Positions 63,771 to 64,000 of a stretch of DNA of 64,000 nucleotides are shown in pieces. This DNA comes from Panaeolus papilionaceus. Lineage: Eukaryota; Basidiomycota; Agaricomycetes; Agaricales. The stretch covers positions 372,001 through 436,000 of the forward strand of contig JADNRZ010000002.1 of assembly GCA_015501605.1 (NCBI GenBank). The letters run 5' to 3'. The notes under the pieces are model-generated. The model made no database searches, was not told the DNA's origin, and saw only the letters and a program-made list of their open reading frames with translations. The position numbers were made by a program, and so were the translations under genes. Each line of letters begins with the position of its first letter. Position 1 is the stretch's first letter.

Positions 63771-64000
63771 TGAAGGAAAGCCATGTCTACGGCGTTGGAG
63801 GGGAGATAACGGTCAGAATTTCCATGTTGGGGAAGCAGCGTTGTCGTCAAGGACAGACTCAAGCTGTGTCGACTGGTCACTGGTGGCTGCGGGACAGTGA
63901 AGCGGCAGTCAGGACCGTCGGGCCGGGTCTCAATCAACCACCTTTGGGGGAGACCAGGTGGGGGTGGAGGTTTTCCATGATGTCTTCGACAACAATGAGG
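63771..64000. other. Upstream region of the 62.3-63.8 kb membrane gene
   Basis: 230 bp to the window edge. A minus-strand ATG near 63,979 opens a 14-codon frame and could be a spliced 5' exon, but the junction is unsupported. Confidence 0.25.

Overview
The window reads as nuclear DNA of a filamentous basidiomycete, most likely an Agaricomycete. Genes are broken by many short introns (about 48-65 bp, GTRNGT...YAG). The protein set is fungal: a fungal-type GH92 mannosidase, a UstYa-like protein, a class 3 secreted lipase, a fused siroheme synthase and fungus-only multi-pass membrane proteins. No bacterial operon, plasmid or phage signal is seen.

Layout. 0-5.7 kb: the tail of a gene running in from the left, a cyclin-box-like gene, and a long SHOC1/ZIP2-like (meiotic crossover) gene. 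6.4-9.8 kb: SRP14 on the minus strand and a Met8+CobA fusion siroheme synthase on the plus strand share a divergent promoter. 10.5-17.7 kb: a UstYa/DUF3328-like protein, a seven-TM protein and a secreted GH92 alpha-mannosidase. 19.3-24.2 kb: a large disordered protein converging on a coiled-coil protein. 25.6-31.7 kb: a secreted repeat protein, a small thioredoxin-fold protein and a secreted lipase. 31.7-43.0 kb is a gene-poor block with a 376-bp terminal-inverted-repeat element with TA duplications (33,121-33,496), a decayed coding fragment and a possible small gene with a mitochondrial-type leader. 43.0-47.7 kb: a METTL21-type methyltransferase, an RS-rich conserved protein and a small unknown protein. 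47.7-52.7 kb is a second gene-poor block. 52.7-60.8 kb is a housekeeping cluster: RVB2 (reptin) with two very large introns, mitochondrial uL2m, a probable GON7 and LTO1. 61.0-63.8 kb holds two multi-TM genes or gene remnants that share a local sequence motif.

The genes do not form one pathway. The functional groupings are translation and secretion (SRP14, uL2m, LTO1, GON7), chromatin/assembly (RVB2), sulphur assimilation (siroheme) and extracellular digestion (GH92, lipase). Most gene models below were rebuilt by joining exons so that splice sites and reading frame agree; where a junction could not be settled this is stated. I did not find a convincing new multi-gene system. The most unusual items are the oversized RVB2 introns, the TIR element, the secreted repeat protein, the displaced-cysteine thioredoxin and the orphan UstYa-like gene.
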